A DNA stretch of 64,000 nt from Erythrocercus mccallii (Eukaryota > Chordata > Aves > Passeriformes > Dicruridae). Positions 24,201-31,284 of the stretch are shown piece by piece. The notes under the pieces are model-generated. The model was not told where the DNA came from and searched no databases. It saw only the letters and a list, made by a program, of their open reading frames with translations. The position numbers and the translations under genes are program-made. The stretch is from positions 496,001 to 560,000 of the forward strand of contig VZRG01000353.1 of NCBI GenBank assembly GCA_013397435.1. Direction: 5' to 3'. How positions within the stretch are numbered: the first letter of the stretch is position 1; the number at the start of each line of letters is the position of its first letter.

Positions 24201-26356
24201 CATGTTTTTCCTGGGAAAGATTTCGTTGGGGTAGAGTCACACTGTTTTAAGTGATTGACCGTCCTGAAGTACCTTTATGCTGCCACGTGTGTAATTCTAA
24301 AACTCAGCTTGTGTTACTGCAATCAATCCCAAAATGCTAATACCTGACCATTTCTTTTCTTGGACTTCACAAGCCTGGTTTGAACCCTTGGAGAGCAGGC
24401 TAAAGATGACTTGTCTCATCTTCTATATTTGAGATCTCTCTGGTAGCCAAGGATTTGTTCAAGTAACTTAAGAGTTACATGCAGCCTGTTTGTCTGTAGT
24501 GCCAGGGACTGTTTTGGCACTCAGGGGTGGCTGTGCCTCCTTGCTCCAGGAGCCGCAGACCCTGCACCACTGGCAGATTTCTGGCTCTTGCTGCAGGCAA
24601 GGGGAAGCACCCCTGAGAGCCCACTCTGCAGAGCAGATGTTGCAAGGTCATGGCCACCCTCCTGAAGCTGACAAACTCACGTCAGACATTTTACTTCTGC
24701 CTTTGTGGCTCCTCTTCCTGGGCAGATACTGCTGGGGCAGAAGTACAACACCTCTGTTGACTGGTGGTCCTTTGGAGTTCTCCTGTATGAGATGCTCATT
24801 GGCCAATCCCCTTTCCATGGGCAAGATGAAGAGGAGCTTTTCCAGTCCATCCGTATGGATAACCCCTTCTACCCTCGCTGGCTGGACAAGGATGCAAAGG
24901 ACATTTTGGTGAAGGTAAGAATCACCACCCATCGAATGAAGGTCTTTCTGCCAGAATTATTGTCTTCAATTTGTTTCTCTTCAGCTTCAGTTGTAGAGAG
25001 GAATAGATTTAGTTTAGTCACTGTCATTCTTGTGGGCATTAAACCACACCTCTCCCATAAGCAGATTTGTGTGTCTTCCTTCTGATTTGTGATGGTAGCT
25101 CCTCCAGACACCAACAGAGATCAATTTCTTTGCAGAGCAGTCCCTAAGGTGCAAGGCTTGTTAACTCCTGGGAAAATTACTTCAAACTAAGGGTTACATC
25201 AGACTGAGATCTTGAACATCTCTGTTTGGGGCACATCTTTCTGCCCAAAGAGCCTGTATGTCTGTCAGGATTTGAGGTAGTAATAATCTTTATATCAATC
25301 AGTAAACTTCCTTGTTTAGGAAATAAAAATCCCAACATTTTCTCCATTATGGCCTTTTCTCATTGCACCGGCTCTGGATAATTACACATTCCACCCTGCT
25401 TTATGCCTGTATTGTCATCAGAGGAGTTAACCTATGGAATCAACATTCCAGCTTTTTGTAAGAGAGCCTGAGAGGAGACTGGGAGCGAGAGGGAACATCC
25501 GCCAGCACGCCTTTTTCCAGGAAATCAACTGGGAAGCTTTAGAAGAGAGAAGGATGGAGCCTCCTTTCAAACCAAGAGTGGTAAGGATGGATCTTCTTTC
25601 AGTTCCACCCATCTCAGGTCTTCTAAACTGTGCATTTCTACTGGTTGCCTAACCTGATCTGCACAGTACTGGTTTGTGGTGGCTGCAAGCCTGGGTCTGG
25701 CACACCCACACCGTAAATTACTCATCTCCTTCTCAGTTACTGCAGCAGGGTAACACCTCCCCTTCACCACATAACTGCAGCCCATTCTGAAAGGATTATC
25801 TTTCATTGCACTGCAGAAGGTCAAACAGTTCAGGAACCAGGTGTTTGGCTAAATCAGAATAATTCTGACTGTTAATAACAGTCTCATTAAATTATTAAAG
25901 TCCTACTAATAACAATAATAGAACTTAATTTGACAAGCACATCACACTTCCATTTTAGTCTTCCACAACTGTTATACAATTGGAGAGTTCAGTCTGCCAT
26001 GTTACAAAGCTGTAACATCCCTGCCTGGCAGAATTCCTGGATCACAGGCTCAGTGCATCCTTTATAATATTTATATTTTCTGGTTCCCAATTAAAGGTTG
26101 AGCTGAGCCCATAGGAAGCAGCCTGATAGGACCAGTACCATGGTAATAAAATCTGACTATGAGTGGTTTGACATCAATTTTTTTTTTCCTTTTCTTGAAG
26201 AAATCTCCGAGTGATTGTAGCAACTTCGACAAGGAATTCCTAAATGAAAAACCCAGACTGTCTTGTGCTGACAGAACACTTATTAACAGCATGGACCAAA
26301 ATATGTTCAGCAACTTCTCTTTTGTGAACCCTAAAATGGAGAAAATATTTTCCTGA
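264..26356 (+). CDS. PRKCQ: Protein kinase C theta, 3' two-thirds of the gene (13 exons, partial at 5' end)
   Basis: PKC theta is a novel-class, diacylglycerol-dependent, calcium-independent Ser/Thr kinase of T cells, platelets and skeletal muscle. It acts at the plasma membrane and immune synapse, upstream of CARD11/NF-kB, AP-1 and NFAT. The joined exons are 264-295, 389-474, 1561-1690, 2335-2444, 2599-2722, 3730-3905, 6978-7151, 16715-16806, 18306-18368, 21934-22072, 24726-24914, 25452-25580 and 26201-26356. They give 532 residues in one frame ending in TGA, matching human PKC theta from about residue 182 to 706 with roughly seven extra residues in the hinge. Theta rather than delta is chosen because the C1B, linker and kinase text (for example KERFKIDMPHRFKVYNYKSP and DVVLMDDDVECTMVEKRVL) follows theta almost residue for residue, as I remember it. 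The 5' exons (C2-like domain, first half of C1A) lie outside the window. All splice junctions are GT-AG and phase-consistent. Confidence 0.97.
389..474 (+). CDS. PRKCQ: PRKCQ exon: end of C1A and C1A-C1B linker
   Basis: Acceptor ttgcag, donor gtaggt. After completing the split Gln codon it encodes CNAAIHKKCIDKVIAKC, the remaining Cys/His zinc ligands of C1A, then TGSAINSRETM. The Thr in RETM aligns with human Thr219, an autophosphorylation site reported to be needed for correct localisation in T cells, so that site is kept. The preceding intron is only 93 nt. Confidence 0.96.
1561..1690 (+). CDS. PRKCQ: PRKCQ exon: first part of C1B finger
   Basis: Acceptor cttgcag, donor gtgagt. It encodes 43 residues beginning FHKERFKIDMPHRF and ending GLARQGLKCD, plus one base of the next codon. 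It holds the first His, the CxxC pair of CEHC and the Trp-Gly ligand-loop region of C1B, the main diacylglycerol/phorbol ester sensor of novel PKCs. Confidence 0.97.
2335..2444 (+). CDS. PRKCQ: PRKCQ exon: end of C1B and start of V3 hinge
   Basis: Acceptor tttcag, donor gtaaat. The split Ala codon is completed, then CGMNVHHKCQTKVANLC closes the C1B zinc site; together with the previous exon all six Cys and two His are present. GVNQKLMAEALAMIESTQQ follows, the conserved start of the hinge. Confidence 0.97.
2599..2722 (+). CDS. PRKCQ: PRKCQ exon: V3 hinge, variable part
   Basis: Acceptor gtgccag, donor gtaatt. It encodes 41 residues starting ARCQRDSEQI and ending ASTTGKK, plus one base. This part of the V3 hinge is poorly conserved. 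Mammalian theta carries a proline-rich PxxP motif here that is used for CD28/Lck association. In this bird the prolines are spaced differently and I see no PxxP. Confidence 0.92.
2723..3729 (+). other. PRKCQ intron with a long open frame joining the next exon
   Basis: 1007-nt intron inside the V3 hinge. The last part, from a TAA at 3402, stays open in the frame of the following exon, with an ATG at 3447. No well-placed in-frame acceptor is seen that would make it an internal exon: the CTAG acceptors near 3350-3365 lead into stops when joined in phase. Confidence 0.7.
3730..3905 (+). CDS. PRKCQ: PRKCQ exon: V3 hinge end and glycine loop of the kinase
   Basis: Acceptor gttgcag, donor gtaagc. 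After the split Glu codon it encodes PQGISWETPVEG, a Gln/Glu-rich stretch (EQPQEQQEHQVQ) and then LTIEDFVLHKMLGKGSFGK. LGKGSFG is the ATP-binding glycine-rich loop. The flanking EPQGISWE and IEDF-LHKMLGKGSFGK blocks match mammalian theta; the stretch between them does not. The reading frame stays open upstream of the acceptor to an ATG at 3447. Confidence 0.95.
4001..4552 (-). mobile_element. CR1 LINE, 5'-truncated, antisense
   Basis: Starts with the inverted CR1 3' end (catggaatcgtttaggttgg, then aaaagacctccaagg) and continues through typical CR1 3'-region text such as cacttccctgggcagcccc and cagcaaagaaatttttttct. About 550 bp. The minus-strand ORF across 4052-4438 is a by-product of this repeat. 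Confidence 0.93.
5284..5366 (-). mobile_element. CR1 LINE 3' tip, antisense
   Basis: The text tagaatcatagaatggtttg followed by ggttgaaagggaccttgaag is the inverted CR1 3' end. Similarity fades about 80 bp in. Confidence 0.85.
5511..5612 (-). mobile_element. Old CR1 LINE fragment, antisense
   Basis: gaaaggatctctggaggtc followed by a gttgctcag block is CR1-like text of an older, more diverged copy. It may be the continuation of the neighbouring fragment or a separate insertion. Confidence 0.6.
6978..7151 (+). CDS. PRKCQ: PRKCQ exon: kinase N-lobe with ATP-binding Lys and alpha-C Glu
   Basis: Acceptor catgttag, donor gtaaga. Exactly 58 codons. FAVKAL carries the ATP-anchoring Lys, and CTMVEKRVLSL contains the alpha-C helix Glu that forms the salt bridge. 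It ends LTHVFCTFQTK, aligning with human THMFCTFQTK. Confidence 0.97.
9099..9750 (-). mobile_element. CR1 LINE 3' end, antisense, interrupted by an LTR
   Basis: The inverted CR1 tip at 9099-9149 (ggatcatggaatcgtttggg, then aagatcacctgtttcc) resumes after the LTR at 9711 (atttccaaccctcctgccat followed by gggcag). The two halves join into normal CR1 text. Only about 90 bp of CR1 remain. Confidence 0.8.
9150..9710 (-). mobile_element. Solo LTR of an endogenous retrovirus, antisense, inside CR1
   Basis: A 561-bp block that interrupts the CR1 copy, with TG...CA termini (TGTGGG at 9150, CCAACA ending 9710). It is flanked by a 5-bp duplication TTTCC (9145-9149 and 9712-9716; six bases with one mismatch if extended). 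On the minus strand it reads TATA-like sequence (complement of ctttatatatatta near 9497) and then AATAAA (complement of tttatt near 9230) close to its end, the usual promoter and poly(A) order of an LTR. There are no gag/pol/env internal sequences, so it is a solo LTR. The exact family is not identified. Confidence 0.8.
12799..12822 (+). repeat. 12-bp perfect tandem duplication
   Basis: The unit gtgtatttgtat occurs twice without a mismatch. Confidence 0.9.
13218..13258 (+). repeat. Imperfect ~20-bp tandem duplication
   Basis: gtgttattttgtgtgcagga at 13218-13237 is repeated as gtgttattttgtgcagga at 13241-13258, differing by a 2-bp deletion. Confidence 0.85.
13443..13575 (+). mobile_element. 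CR1 LINE 3' end, sense
   Basis: Contains aagtgtttggacaacgctcc, then gtcctgtgcagggccaggag, a ttggactttgatgatcc block and the tail cctatgatttt, in CR1 sense order. It appears to be the same subfamily as the antisense copy at 53161. Confidence 0.9.
13930..14032 (-). mobile_element. CR1 LINE 3' end, antisense
   Basis: gagaatcagagaatggtttg followed by gttggaaaggacatttaaag is the inverted CR1 tip. It continues with ccctgcagtgagcagggaca. Confidence 0.88.
15783..15892 (+). mobile_element. CR1 LINE 3' end, sense
   Basis: gcaacctggtctagtggaag, then ccctgcccatggcagggggt, then ccaacccaaaccattctgtg and a gattccatgattctgt tail: a short but well-preserved CR1 end. Confidence 0.92.
16715..16806 (+). CDS. 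PRKCQ: PRKCQ exon: kinase hinge region
   Basis: Acceptor ctctag, donor gtaaga. It encodes ENLFFVMEYLNGGDLMFHIQ and then SCHKFDLPRA, plus two bases. The Met of FVMEYL is the gatekeeper, followed by the hinge that contacts adenine. FHIQ for mammalian YHIQ and DLPRA for DLSRA are mild substitutions. Confidence 0.97.
16807..18305 (+). other. PRKCQ intron with a CR1 copy near its 3' end
   Basis: 1.5 kb. AT-rich between about 17270 and 17540. A sense CR1 fragment occupies roughly 17815-18030. Nothing else is recognisable. Confidence 0.8.
17815..18030 (+). mobile_element. CR1 LINE 3' region, sense, diverged
   Basis: attcttcactgaaagtctga, then ccagggaagtggtggaatca, ccctggaagtgttcaagaaa and a ttggacttgatgct block follow CR1 order. 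The 3' tail is degraded. Confidence 0.87.
18306..18368 (+). CDS. PRKCQ: PRKCQ exon: alpha-E helix up to the catalytic loop
   Basis: Acceptor attcag, donor gtaatt. This 63-nt exon encodes FYAAEIICGLQFLHSKGIIY and splits the Arg codon of the catalytic YRD motif with the next exon. Confidence 0.97.
20574..20682 (-). mobile_element. CR1 LINE 3' end, antisense
   Basis: aatcacagattcactgaatg, then gtttgggttggaaggagcct and a cctcaccatgggcagggatg block mark an inverted CR1 end. Confidence 0.9.
21556..21710 (+). mobile_element. CR1 LINE 3' end, sense, with a small insertion
   Basis: gatccctggacgtgttcaag, gagcaacctggtctagtggg and the tail ccattctgtgattccatgat give a CR1 end. About 13 extra bases (near 21652-21664) interrupt the usual ttggaact...ggtccc text. 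Confidence 0.9.
21934..22072 (+). CDS. PRKCQ: PRKCQ exon: catalytic loop, DFG motif and activation loop
   Basis: Acceptor ctccacag, donor gtaggt. It starts by completing Arg and continues DLKLDN (catalytic Asp, Lys, Asn), IADFGMCKEN (magnesium-binding DFG), then KTSTFCGTPDYIAPE. The Thr of STFCGTP aligns with the human activation-loop site Thr538, and APE closes the segment. All residues needed for catalysis are present. Confidence 0.98.
22073..24725 (+). other. PRKCQ intron, repeat-poor
   Basis: 2.65 kb without recognisable CR1 or LTR. It carries a T15 run (22451-22465) and an A-run plus GAAA repeat (23309-23347). The AT-rich middle is otherwise featureless to me. Confidence 0.75.
23309..23347 (+). 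repeat. Poly(A) followed by (GAAA)n simple repeat
   Basis: A17 followed by four GAAA units and a second A run. Confidence 0.95.
24726..24914 (+). CDS. PRKCQ: PRKCQ exon: kinase C-lobe, alpha-F to alpha-H
   Basis: Acceptor gggcag, donor gtaaga. 63 codons starting ILLGQKYNTSVDWWSFGVLL and ending KDAKDILVK. The DWWSFGVLLYEML block is the conserved alpha-F helix, and GQSPFHGQDEEELF is typical of theta and delta. Confidence 0.98.
24915..26200 (+). other. Last two PRKCQ introns
   Basis: 24915-25451 (537 nt) and 25581-26200 (620 nt) flank the 129-nt exon. There are no repeats or alternative exons. The last intron ends in a T-rich polypyrimidine tract. Confidence 0.8.
25452..25580 (+). CDS. PRKCQ: PRKCQ exon: end of kinase C-lobe and start of the AGC tail
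   Basis: Acceptor attccag, donor gtaagg. 43 codons starting LFVREPERRLGARGNIRQHA and ending PPFKPRV. REPERRLG contains the conserved alpha-I Arg that pairs with the APE Glu. PPFKP begins the AGC C-terminal tail. Confidence 0.97.
26201..26356 (+). CDS. PRKCQ: PRKCQ last coding exon: turn motif, hydrophobic motif and stop
   Basis: Acceptor cttgaag after a T-rich tract. 51 codons starting KSPSDCSNFDKEFLNEKPRL, then TGA at 26354-26356. The Ser of RLSCAD aligns with the turn-motif autophosphorylation site (human Ser676) and the Ser of NFSFVNP with the hydrophobic-motif site (human Ser695). The Cys after the turn-motif Ser replaces a Phe in mammals. The C-terminal residues KMEKIFS are aligned to human GMERLIS. 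Confidence 0.97.
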   Translation, partial: KSPSDCSNFDKEFLNEKPRLSCADRTLINSMDQNMFSNFSFVNPKMEKIFS

Positions 26357-27503
26357 GACCTGCCTTACTGAAGGAATTCTCTGTAATGCACTTTGTCAAC
26401 TGAAGACTGTGCATGGTTATTTTTATCAAGAACCCTACAGAAAGAAAGCACCTCAGTAAAAGTTTGTACCATGCCTGGAGGCTTCTGACTTATTCCAGTC
26501 CATAGCCCACTCTTCATTGATGATAAAGTTTCTTTGTGGTATCTTTTGGTCTCTCTTCCCAATGCCCTTGAAGTTGAGAGCATCCAACCTGTTCCCTACT
26601 ACTTGTACACACAGCCAACAGGTTTCTCTGTATAGAAAAATAAGTATATTTGAGCTTCTGGTGATGTCAGTGCCCATTTCTGCAACTCTGACCCAGACCT
26701 GCCTTCTTCTGAAGGAAAAGTGGTTTGCTCAAGACCTGAGGGTATCAGGGAAGACTCAGGTTGGATGCTTTGGTTATCTCCACCTGTACATGTGCATAGC
26801 CAAAGTGTGCACAGCTTTGAAGAAGAAATTTGCTCCCTACACCCTTTAAAAATGCTATTCACAGGTGCTAGGTGCTAGGACTCAATTTTTCTCCATGGGA
26901 CGAAAAGACTTTTTTTCAGGTGCCCATTCCACCATCTGCACATCTCAATGGATCGCTACCAAATGAAGTTCCAAGATTGGTACAGAAAACCAGAGGTTTA
27001 CACTTAGTGCCTGAGCAGGAAGGATGGGAAGTTTCAGAATGCTTCGAGAGCCCTGTTCTAAAGCTTTAAGTGTCTTCTCACACACCAGACTCAGGGCAAG
27101 ATCTCGACGGGTTTTTTTTTAACGTTTTAACCTAAAACCACATGAGAAAAATGCAACATGTTTCCTCAAGTGATTGTTTAAGCATTGTAAAAGTGTCCTT
27201 CCAGTCACAGAATTGGGGTATTTCACTTGAAAGGTACTAACTGGTCTTGCAAAGGCTGATTTACTTTCTATTTTTCTAAATGATGTCCCAGCTCTTTGGC
27301 ACAAGTCTATGAGCTGTACATGGTGGTCGCAGGGCAGGAGGCACATCAGGTGAGGGTGGCCCTTACCTCCACCTTGTGACATTTTTGCTGTGTGTTCTAT
27401 CCCTTTGCAGTCTGTGGGTTTGAAAAAAAAAAAAAAAAAAGTCTTTTCTGTGATCCTTTCATCATGGGATCCTTTTAAATAAAGGTGCACTGTTTTCTGA
27501 GGT
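26357..27503 (+). other. PRKCQ: PRKCQ 3' untranslated region
   Basis: About 1.15 kb between the stop codon and the first good polyadenylation signal, close to the length I expect for mammalian PRKCQ. There is no second exon or conserved ORF in it, and it includes an A18 run at 27423-27440. The 3' limit is inferred as about 20 nt beyond AATAAA. Confidence 0.75.
27478..27483 (+). terminator. Polyadenylation signal AATAAA, likely main PRKCQ 3' end
   Basis: Canonical AATAAA followed within 30 nt by a GT-rich tract (from 27488: tgttttctgaggttgg), the usual downstream element for cleavage. Its distance from the stop codon suits a PRKCQ mRNA. Confidence 0.75.
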
Positions 27504-28049
27504 TGGAGATTTGTGAAACCACCTAGTTACTGCTTGTCACTGAGATACCCGTGAAAAGCTGGGTCAAAATCAAGTCAGAGCCTGAAAAGAAGATTTTGTA
27601 ACAACTTAAGTTGGTGTTGGGATCTATCTGAAGAACATAATTTGGAGCTTTGTTGCATCAACCTCCAGTGTGTGGAGAAGAAAAGCTCTAGAGGGTAAGT
27701 TATCCCAAAATCAGGTTCCATTCAGAGGTGCCTGGTTTTGCTGGTCCAGGCTGTCAGTTTGGATCTCCCAACAGGATGAATGCAGCCTTGCAGGCAGTGC
27801 TGGGATATCACTGGCAGTGACTGCAGACACAGAATCCAGCAGGAGCAAGAGCTGAAGTGCCTGAAGTCAACAAGAAGATCAGAACACTCTAAGAAAGCTT
27901 TCAGTCCAGTGACTCTGATGAAATCCTACTTTGTGCTGTTTGAAATGCTGGAGGGGGCATCTGTGCTCACAGTTTGTGGAGCTGGTCATCATGTTTAATT
28001 ACAACGGTTAACATGAATTTTTTAAATGCCAATGATGTTTGTATAGTTA

Positions 28050-28055
28050 AATAAA
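28050..28055 (+). terminator. Possible alternative (distal) polyadenylation signal
   Basis: A second AATAAA about 0.57 kb further on, followed by tgctgtgtataactggg, which is moderately GT-rich. It would extend the 3' UTR to about 1.7 kb if used. It is weaker than the signal at 27478 because such hexamers are frequent by chance. Confidence 0.35.
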
Positions 28056-28722
28056 ATGCTGTGTATAACTGGGAAATGGGCATTGAAGTGATCAAATAGG
28101 GACAAGGAACAGAGGTGCTTAGAAAAGCCATTAAAATGGCTCTGTGCTGTCTGAGGAACATTCCCCAGAGGAATATCAATCCATAAATACACAGCAGCAG
28201 CAAGCACTTGAACAACTGTAACTACTCCACAGGGCAATATCTAAACCAAGGCTTTGGTGCTGTTCAGAGGTATCCAGGAAGAGAGCAAAATGCTCGTTTT
28301 TAGTACCAGAAGGTGACACAGCTCTGAATGGGGTCTGGTATCTCAAAGGATTTGCAGAGGTGTGCAGAGGTCGTTGTTAACAGATAGTGACTTAGGACAT
28401 CTTCCTTTGGCACCCGAATGATGCTGGCTCAGCCAAGTCCTGTGAGGGCCTGAGTGTGTCCATGACTCTGACAGAGTCTGGCCAGCCTGACCCAGACTAG
28501 AGATTGCATTTCTAAGCCTTTGAAGACTGGCAGTACCCCTGAAGGACTATTAGGGATGTCCCCTGCAGTGGCACAGCAGTTTGGTCTTGACACCAATGCA
28601 GGGACAGCCCAAGAGCATAGGCTAAGGAAGGAGGATGCTGGTTCACTTCTTGTGATTAAGTCACTGAAGAGAAACAGGTTTGAACACCTCTCTGATTAGA
28701 AGGAAGGCTCTCTGCACCCCAG

Positions 28723-28744
28723 CTGTGGTTCTATAGAACCACAG
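28723..28744. promoter_or_regulatory. Perfect 22-bp palindrome made of two opposed RUNX-type sites
   Basis: The left arm CTGTGGTTCTA is followed immediately by its exact reverse complement. Each arm contains TGTGGTT, a good match to the RUNX consensus TGYGGT, so two sites face each other with a 4-bp gap. RUNX1/RUNX3 are T-cell regulators and PRKCQ is a T-cell gene. Use as an enhancer or silencer element is inference. Confidence 0.45.
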
Positions 28745-30790
28745 TAAGCATGACTTGTGAAGGAACTCGTTGAGTAACTGCTAGAGCAGGCACAGCATTA
28801 GGATTAGCGTGAAGCTTTTGTGCAAACCACAAGAAGCACCACCTGCTTCTCTCTGCAAGGCATCTTCTGCTTGAAAACCCAATAAACCCACTGAGGATGG
28901 GGGCAGGGAGACGAGGGGAGGTGAGTATGAGCCACCACAAACGTGCTCACTGTGTGTCCCAGCTGTGCCTGTGGGGTGTGAAGAGTGACGTGGAAAGCAG
29001 CAAATGCTTTCCTGTGGTGACAGTGATTGAGAGATAACAGGGAGGGCTGAAAGCCAAACACCCACACAGAAATGAGCAGGAGCCCAGGTACCCAGAGACA
29101 CGCTCCTTTGCTTTAGCTGAACCTGGCACCTCCGTTCCCATCTTAGTTCTCTTTCTTTCTTTCTCTCCCCTCCTCCATAAAATGTTCATTTTATTGCATA
29201 GTAGATGGATTATTCATTTGCTGAAGGCTCAATCCTGTTCTGGAGCCCCATGGGATCACAGCACTACTGCAGGACCATGGCACCAGCAAGCATCAGGGTC
29301 TGAACCTCCTGCTTCAGCTCAAGATTTGGGAGTCCCCAGCACCCAAGTGCTCCTTCCTCAGTCTTACTGCCTCACTTGATGGGTGTATGAGCTCCTACTT
29401 GTTGGTATCTACCAAATCAGGATGAGTGGGAGTCACCTGTAAATGACAAGCCCTGATTTCAGCACTCCTGCAAAGACTTCCAAGAGGAGGTGGGTTGGTC
29501 TCACAGCTCCTCAGCATTCAGAAGAGGAAAACTAAGCTCTGTCCTGCACCCCACCATGCTCCTTACAGCCTGTGCAGAAGGGAAAGACAACTTTGCCTGG
29601 TTGTTACAAGACACTCCTGCAGTACAGAGGTGCCACCAAAAGTCCCTGTCCAACAACACAACTCCAAAGAGTGGGTCCTGGCAGTTGAAATGCTCCTCCC
29701 TTTGTAATTGTATTTGTACCTTAGATATCTAAAACCCACATTAGAGATCCCAGCTGGGACCTAACCCGCTACCTCACTCCAGGGATGTCACATCACCTGC
29801 AGCCACCAGCTCATCATCAGTGTGTGACTCAAAGTGTGTCTTGTGGTGTGCAGGCAGCGGAGGTCTCAGTGCAGAGCTCAGGAAGCTTTTCTACCTTCCT
29901 TGCTTACACAGAAATTTTATCTCTGGCACATCACAGCACAAGCAGAGCTGGTGAAATACAGGAAATAAGTGTATTTTTGGATCTTCTGTAACTGGCACTG
30001 ACTGCAGCCCAGTGACTGTACCTGCTGTAGTGGGGTCCATTCCACTGTTGGTAACAAGCACTTTGGAGTCCTTTATCTTCTACATCACCTCACTGTTGAT
30101 ATACACAAAGATAGAATTGAAAAATAGATGAGATGTGAAACAAAGGGGGAAAAAGCATTGAGTTGTGGAAGGTGAAACAAGCATAGAAAAGGCAAGTAAG
30201 GTCAGAAAAGAGGGATACAGGTTGGTGTAATGTTATATAACACTCCCCTTCATCCATTGATGAAGTTTCAATTGATGGGTTTCAATTAGAGCTCTGCTGT
30301 TTTCCTTCAAAGTCTTCAGTAGCATTCTAGAGTTGTTTTTGTAGCCAAAGCACAGAACTTTTGGAGATTTCAGAGGATGAGACAGCCTGAAACTATAATG
30401 GCTCTGATCTGGCCTGCCAGGTGGCACAGGGATGCCACTCCTGCTCTGACATCTCACCTAGAAATCCAAATACTTCTGCTTTGAATCTGGATTCAGGTCC
30501 CAATTCAAGTATTTTAATTAGGCTGTCTATGGCAGAGGAATGCAGTTTAACTGCTTGCTTTTAGTCAGGTAACATCTTTGAGACACCTTGGGTTATCCTG
30601 GAGGACTTTTGCTAAATGTGGGTCTGTTCTACAACCTGTGACTTATCCCATAGCCCCATTTTCCCAAAATACTCCCAACAGCCATGGACACCTCTCTGTA
30701 AGCTGTGGATTCTCCCCTGGAGAATTCACCCTCCAGCAGGCACCTGCACTCAGCCAGTCAAGTCTTGTAAGAAAAAACATCAAAAATTTG

Positions 30791-30822
30791 TTATCAATGT
30801 TTTATGTTATCAATGTTATATG
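30791..30822 (+). repeat. 16-bp tandem duplication
   Basis: ttatcaatgttttatg is followed directly by ttatcaatgttatatg (one mismatch). Confidence 0.9.
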
Positions 30823-31019
30823 TTTTCTTCAGTTGCTAAAGAAACTTCATGAAGGAAATCCTCCATCTTTCTGGTACATCATCATTAAGGAGGACTAGAG
30901 GGCACTGCATTCCCATTTTTACTGGCATCATATTCCCTTCTCCCATATTAAAGCAGTGATAATGAGTGAGACACCAAGCTCAGTAGTTACGGTGTTTTGA
31001 GAACTGTCTTTGCTCTTGA

Positions 31020-31284
31020 AGGGAAACACTTTTAAGCTAAAAGAAGGTAGGTTGAATCAGATGTTGAGAATTTTTCTTTTTTTTTACTCAGACAGTGATG
31101 AGGCCCTGGCACAGGGTGCCCAGAGAAGCTGTGGCTGCCCCTGGATCCCTGCAAGTGTCCAAGACCAGGCTGGACAGAGCCTGGAGCACCCTGGGATAGT
31201 GGAAGGTGTCCCTGCCCATGGCAGGGAGTGGAATGAAATGGGCTTTAAGGTCCTTTCCAATCCAAACTATTCTGTGATTCAATC
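31020..31284 (+). mobile_element. CR1 LINE 3' end, sense
   Basis: cacttttaagctaaaagaag, then gccctggcacagggtgccca, gctgtggctgcccctggatc and tttccaatccaaactattct form a roughly 265-bp CR1 end. Confidence 0.93.

Larger units (their letters stand above)
27504..31019. other. Intergenic, proximal 3' flank of PRKCQ
   Basis: No coding region or interspersed repeat is recognised. Notable are the distal AATAAA at 28050, the 22-bp palindrome at 28723-28744, a short CTTT run near 29150, and a 16-bp tandem duplication at 30791. Confidence 0.7.
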
